Source of the DNA: Candidatus Nitrosymbiomonas sp.
GTDB lineage: Bacteria; Sysuimicrobiota; Sysuimicrobiia; Sysuimicrobiales; Humicultoraceae
Assembly (NCBI GenBank): GCA_020724185.1
Contig: DYHL01000122.1
Coordinates: forward strand, 1-7,924
Direction: 5' to 3'
Length of the DNA stretch: 7,924 nucleotides
Shown: positions 5,289 through 7,924 of the stretch, one piece after another
Layout: every line of letters begins with the position of its first letter
Position numbering within the stretch: the stretch's first letter is position 1
Notes under the pieces: generated by a model
Seen by the model: the letters and a program-made list of their open reading frames with translations, nothing else
The model's database searches: none
What the model was told of the DNA's origin: nothing
Program-made: the position numbers and the translations under genes

Positions 5289-7924
5289 CGGCCAGCCCCT
5301 CCGTGGACAGTCTGCCTCACCTCGATACCTCCTGTCCCCCCATCATGACATATACACGGCACCGAGAGATTGAACGCCAGCGCCAGCGCTGCCTCCTCCG
5401 AGAAGGGCACTCTCTCCGCCAGCCGGTCAGTCGTGCGCTCGTCCAGTTGATACCTCTCGCCCATCACCACCGAGAACCACCGCTCCCGGTCACGGACGAC
5501 ACGGTACATCTTCTCGTCCTGCGTAGCCGTCACGAACGGCAGGTACACGTGAATAGGATGGCGGGCGCGCTCGGCCTTGCAGCCGATGCGGTCCACCCGG
5601 CCTGTGCGCTGCTCGATGGAGCTGGGGTTCCACGAGAGGTCATGGTGGATCACGAACCGGCAGTCAAGGTGCAGGTCCACCCCCTCGGCCAGGACGCTGC
5701 TGGCGATCAGGATCTCGGGGAAGAACGGAGTGTTGAATGCCAGCAGCAGCCTGCGGCGGACCTCGTCCCTCACCTCGCCGTTCGCCAGGCGCACGTTGGG
5801 CAGGTATCGGACGTCGTCGCTGGCGTCGGCCAGGTCACCTTTCTCGCGGCGGAACGTGCCGGTCTGGATCAGCGACAGCGCCGTCAGGTACTCCTCCCGC
5901 TCCTCGGGCACGCACCGGTTGGCAAGGAAGTCGCAGAATCGCTCAACTCGCTGCCGGAGGGTCAGCCCGGAGCCGTCGGCCTGGTCAAAAGCGGTCGCGA
6001 GCGCCGCGATCGGGTCATCGGTCCCAAGGGGGAAGAAGCGCACCAGGAACGATGGGGTCCTCAGGAACCGGAGGGCGACGTCCGTCACGCGCTCCTGGTC
6101 CTCCCCCGCGAGGTTGGACTGGTACACGATGTCCCAAAGGAGCGCGAGGGCCTGACCGCGCAGGCGCCTGTCGGTATCGAAGAACTGGTCGGAGAGCCGC
6201 CCCATCTCCTCCCGGGCGGCCTCGGGATCGCCAACGCGCAGCAGGGCCGCCGCGCGGCTGAGGAGGTCCTGCTCCAACCGCCGGGAGACATACCGACGGA
6301 GCGCCCTGCCGGTGGCGCGGTAGTGGCAGAAGATCAGGCTCTTCTCGCCTTCCCACCATAGTCTGAGCGCCCGTTCGATGGTCGCGAAGACCTTGGGGTG
6401 CCGGGCGCGGATCTCTTCCCCCTGCTCTGGCAGGATGCTGTCCAGGTGTTCGAGGTACCAGGCGACCTCCGGATCCTCTGCGGCGGCGGGGGTGAGGTCG
6501 CCGTCGTCATCGTCCAGTGGGGCCTTGTCACCGCGCGTCTCCAGATAGGCCTCATAGGACGACGCCAGACCCTCGGCAAACAGGGCGCGGCGAACGGCCC
6601 TGCCGGCCGACGCGGACCGGCTGGCAACAACAACCTGGGCCCTGGCCGCCATGAGGAACGGGAGAAGGGCCTCACCTTCCACCTCCAGGCCAGGCTCACC
6701 CGGCTGGGGTTCGTTGCTCAGAATGCTGGCTCCAATCAGGAGGTGCCGCCGGTTTGGAGGAACGGGCTCCGGCCCTGGAGGCAGGTGCCTCGGCTTGAGG
6801 TGGCGGATCACCCACGGACGCAGCAGGCTCTCCGCAGAACGCATGGCCTCATGGCACTGCCGGTAGCGCGCGAGGACTTCGCCGGCTATCCCCTCGTCCC
6901 CGCCTGGTTCATCTGCGCGGGCGACACCGATCTCCGTCGCCATTGCCCGGAGATGCGGCCACCACTCCTCGGGGCTCGCGGGCCGATCGCCGTCCACCGT
7001 GACGTGGGAGAGCTTGAGACGCCCCCATGCCCTCTCCAGCCTCAGCGCCGACATCTGGGCGTCGTTGAGGCTGTGTTCCAGATCGCCAACCGCCTGGGCG
7101 AACCCGCCCTTCCCCATCGGCGGAGCATCTTCAGAGTCCCATGCGATGCCCTCGAATCGCCGGATCACGCTGATCAGTTCGTGGTGTCCCAACTGGAAAG
7201 GCGTGGCGGTGAGAAACAGCATCCTGGTGAAGACGCCGGCCAACGGGCCCCTGCTTACAGCGTCGGAATCCTCCGCAGCGCCTTCCTCGATGAACAGCGA
7301 CGTCAGCCTCGTCACGTTCTTGAGGTGGTGCGCCTCGTCGAAGACGAGCAGGGGTGAACGGAAGTGGGTCTTCCTCAGCCACTCCTTCCACAACTCCGCC
7401 AGGGCCTCGCCCAGGGCCTGGCGGGCCTCCTGGAGTCTCGCCCGGACGTGTGCGGACTCGCGAAGCGGCAGTTTCTCTAGGGCCTTCAGAACTGGGGCGG
7501 GGTCGAGCGCCTCCATGGCCTCGATCAGCGCTGCGGGCACGGGGTCGTCTGCCGCTGCCTCCTCCAGGCCGGCCGACCGGAGCAGCCGGCGCCACTGGTC
7601 GGGGGGATGCTGCAGGAGCCTGTCCCACAACCTCGGGGCCCGGTGGTCCACCCACTGCGATCGGAGCAGCCGCCCTGCGAATCTAGGCAGCGCCCTTCGG
7701 ACATGCTCCAGGGTGGTGCGCCGAAGCAGGGCTCGACGGATCAGCGCCAGTTTGACCCACTCGTCGGTCAGCGACCTGTTCAGGGCACCGTGGGTCAGAA
7801 AGACAATCGCCGTTCGGCGATCAGGGGGATCGTCGAGGAGCTTCATGAAGGCGACGCCTGTGTCGGCGCTGGCAACCTCTAGCGATCGCCTCGCCTCACC
7901 GCGCAGGCAGTGCTCTTTGAACAC
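5285..7924 (-). CDS. SNF2-family helicase, DISARM DrmD-like (partial, N-terminus off window)
   Basis: C-terminal 879 residues of a large superfamily 2 ATPase, a probable DNA translocase of a phage-defence system. Seen in the sequence (residues counted from the window edge): a motif Ia-like strand AIVFLTHGAL near 39-48, the DEAH box at 196-199 within LLVFDEAHHLKN, motif III LTATPFQLGHHEL at 238-250, motif IV-like SLIFCHYRATGRAL at 529-542, motif V SSVLAEGVDLH at 742-752, and motif VI QRTGRVDRIG at 772-781. The Walker A motif must lie upstream, outside the window, so the GTG codon at the edge is internal and not a start. TATPFQLGHHEL after DEAHHLKN is, from memory, typical of DrmD, the SNF2-like helicase of class 1 DISARM; that assignment is by recall. 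About 140 residues separate Ia from DEAH and about 195 separate motifs IV and V, so the motor carries large insertions. The stop TGA overlaps the hicB start (ATGA). Family call is firm; the DrmD subfamily is likely. Confidence 0.88.
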   Translation of the reverse strand: MFKEHCLRGEARRSLEVASADTGVAFMKLLDDPPDRRTAIVFLTHGALNRSLTDEWVKLALIRRALLRRTTLEHVRRALPRFAGRLLRSQWVDHRAPRLWDRLLQHPPDQWRRLLRSAGLEEAAADDPVPAALIEAMEALDPAPVLKALEKLPLRESAHVRARLQEARQALGEALAELWKEWLRKTHFRSPLLVFDEAHHLKNVTRLTSLFIEEGAAEDSDAVSRGPLAGVFTRMLFLTATPFQLGHHELISVIRRFEGIAWDSEDAPPMGKGGFAQAVGDLEHSLNDAQMSALRLERAWGRLKLSHVTVDGDRPASPEEWWPHLRAMATEIGVARADEPGGDEGIAGEVLARYRQCHEAMRSAESLLRPWVIRHLKPRHLPPGPEPVPPNRRHLLIGASILSNEPQPGEPGLEVEGEALLPFLMAARAQVVVASRSASAGRAVRRALFAEGLASSYEAYLETRGDKAPLDDDDGDLTPAAAEDPEVAWYLEHLDSILPEQGEEIRARHPKVFATIERALRLWWEGEKSLIFCHYRATGRALRRYVSRRLEQDLLSRAAALLRVGDPEAAREEMGRLSDQFFDTDRRLRGQALALLWDIVYQSNLAGEDQERVTDVALRFLRTPSFLVRFFPLGTDDPIAALATAFDQADGSGLTLRQRVERFCDFLANRCVPEEREEYLTALSLIQTGTFRREKGDLADASDDVRYLPNVRLANGEVRDEVRRRLLLAFNTPFFPEILIASSVLAEGVDLHLDCRFVIHHDLSWNPSSIEQRTGRVDRIGCKAERARHPIHVYLPFVTATQDEKMYRVVRDRERWFSVVMGERYQLDERTTDRLAERVPFSEEAALALAFNLSVPCICHDGGTGGIEVRQTVHGGAGR
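5296..5302 (-). promoter_or_regulatory. Ribosome binding site of hicB
   Basis: GGAGGGG on the minus strand, 7 nt before the hicB ATG, lying inside the last codons of the helicase gene. It is the strongest Shine-Dalgarno match in the window and supports translation of the antitoxin at a high level, independent of or coupled to the helicase. Confidence 0.8.

Noticed and set aside
5303..6361. 352-residue open frame on the plus strand
   Set aside because: It is antisense to helicase motifs IV-VI and its composition (Arg, Gln, His, Leu) is that of a complementary-strand shadow.
6398..7357. 319-residue open frame on the plus strand
   Set aside because: It is antisense to the helicase DEAH and TATP region, with no domain signal.

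Overview
This window is one operon-like block read entirely on the minus strand. No RNA gene, CRISPR array, insertion sequence or long intergenic gap is visible. The DNA is GC-rich (roughly mid-60s percent by eye), two of the four visible start codons of full-sized genes are GTG, and most starts have strong GGAG/GGAGG-type ribosome binding sites. That fits a high-GC bacterium using Shine-Dalgarno initiation. The sequence gives no support for naming a genus or phylum.

In transcription order (right to left) the block holds five parts. (1) The C-terminal 879 residues of a large SNF2-type helicase resembling DrmD of DISARM phage defence (7924-5285, N-terminus off the window). (2) A short HicB-type antitoxin (5288-5070). 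(3) A HicA-type toxin (5073-4840). (4) A 1359-residue Eco57I/DrmMI/PglX-like N6-adenine DNA methyltransferase (4802-723). (5) The first 242 residues of a protein starting with a phospholipase D (HKD) nuclease domain (726-1, running off the window). By family precedent this last protein is probably fused to a second SNF2 helicase beyond the edge.

The genes are packed very tightly. The junctions are ATGA (helicase/hicB), GTGA (hicB/hicA) and GTGA (methyltransferase/PLD). The only apparent gap, between hicA and the methyltransferase, is exactly filled by a 13-codon mini-ORF with TGATG and ATGA overlaps. One polycistronic mRNA with translational coupling is therefore the simplest reading.

Functionally it reads as an anti-phage, DISARM/BREX-like restriction system: the methyltransferase would mark self DNA, SNF2 motors would translocate on or remodel DNA, and the HKD domain is the visible candidate nuclease. 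The unusual element is the HicAB toxin-antitoxin pair embedded in frame-overlapping fashion between motor and methyltransferase. It suggests an addiction or abortive-infection layer tied to the integrity of the defence operon. DrmA, DrmB, PglZ and BrxC-like components are not visible here but could lie outside either edge.
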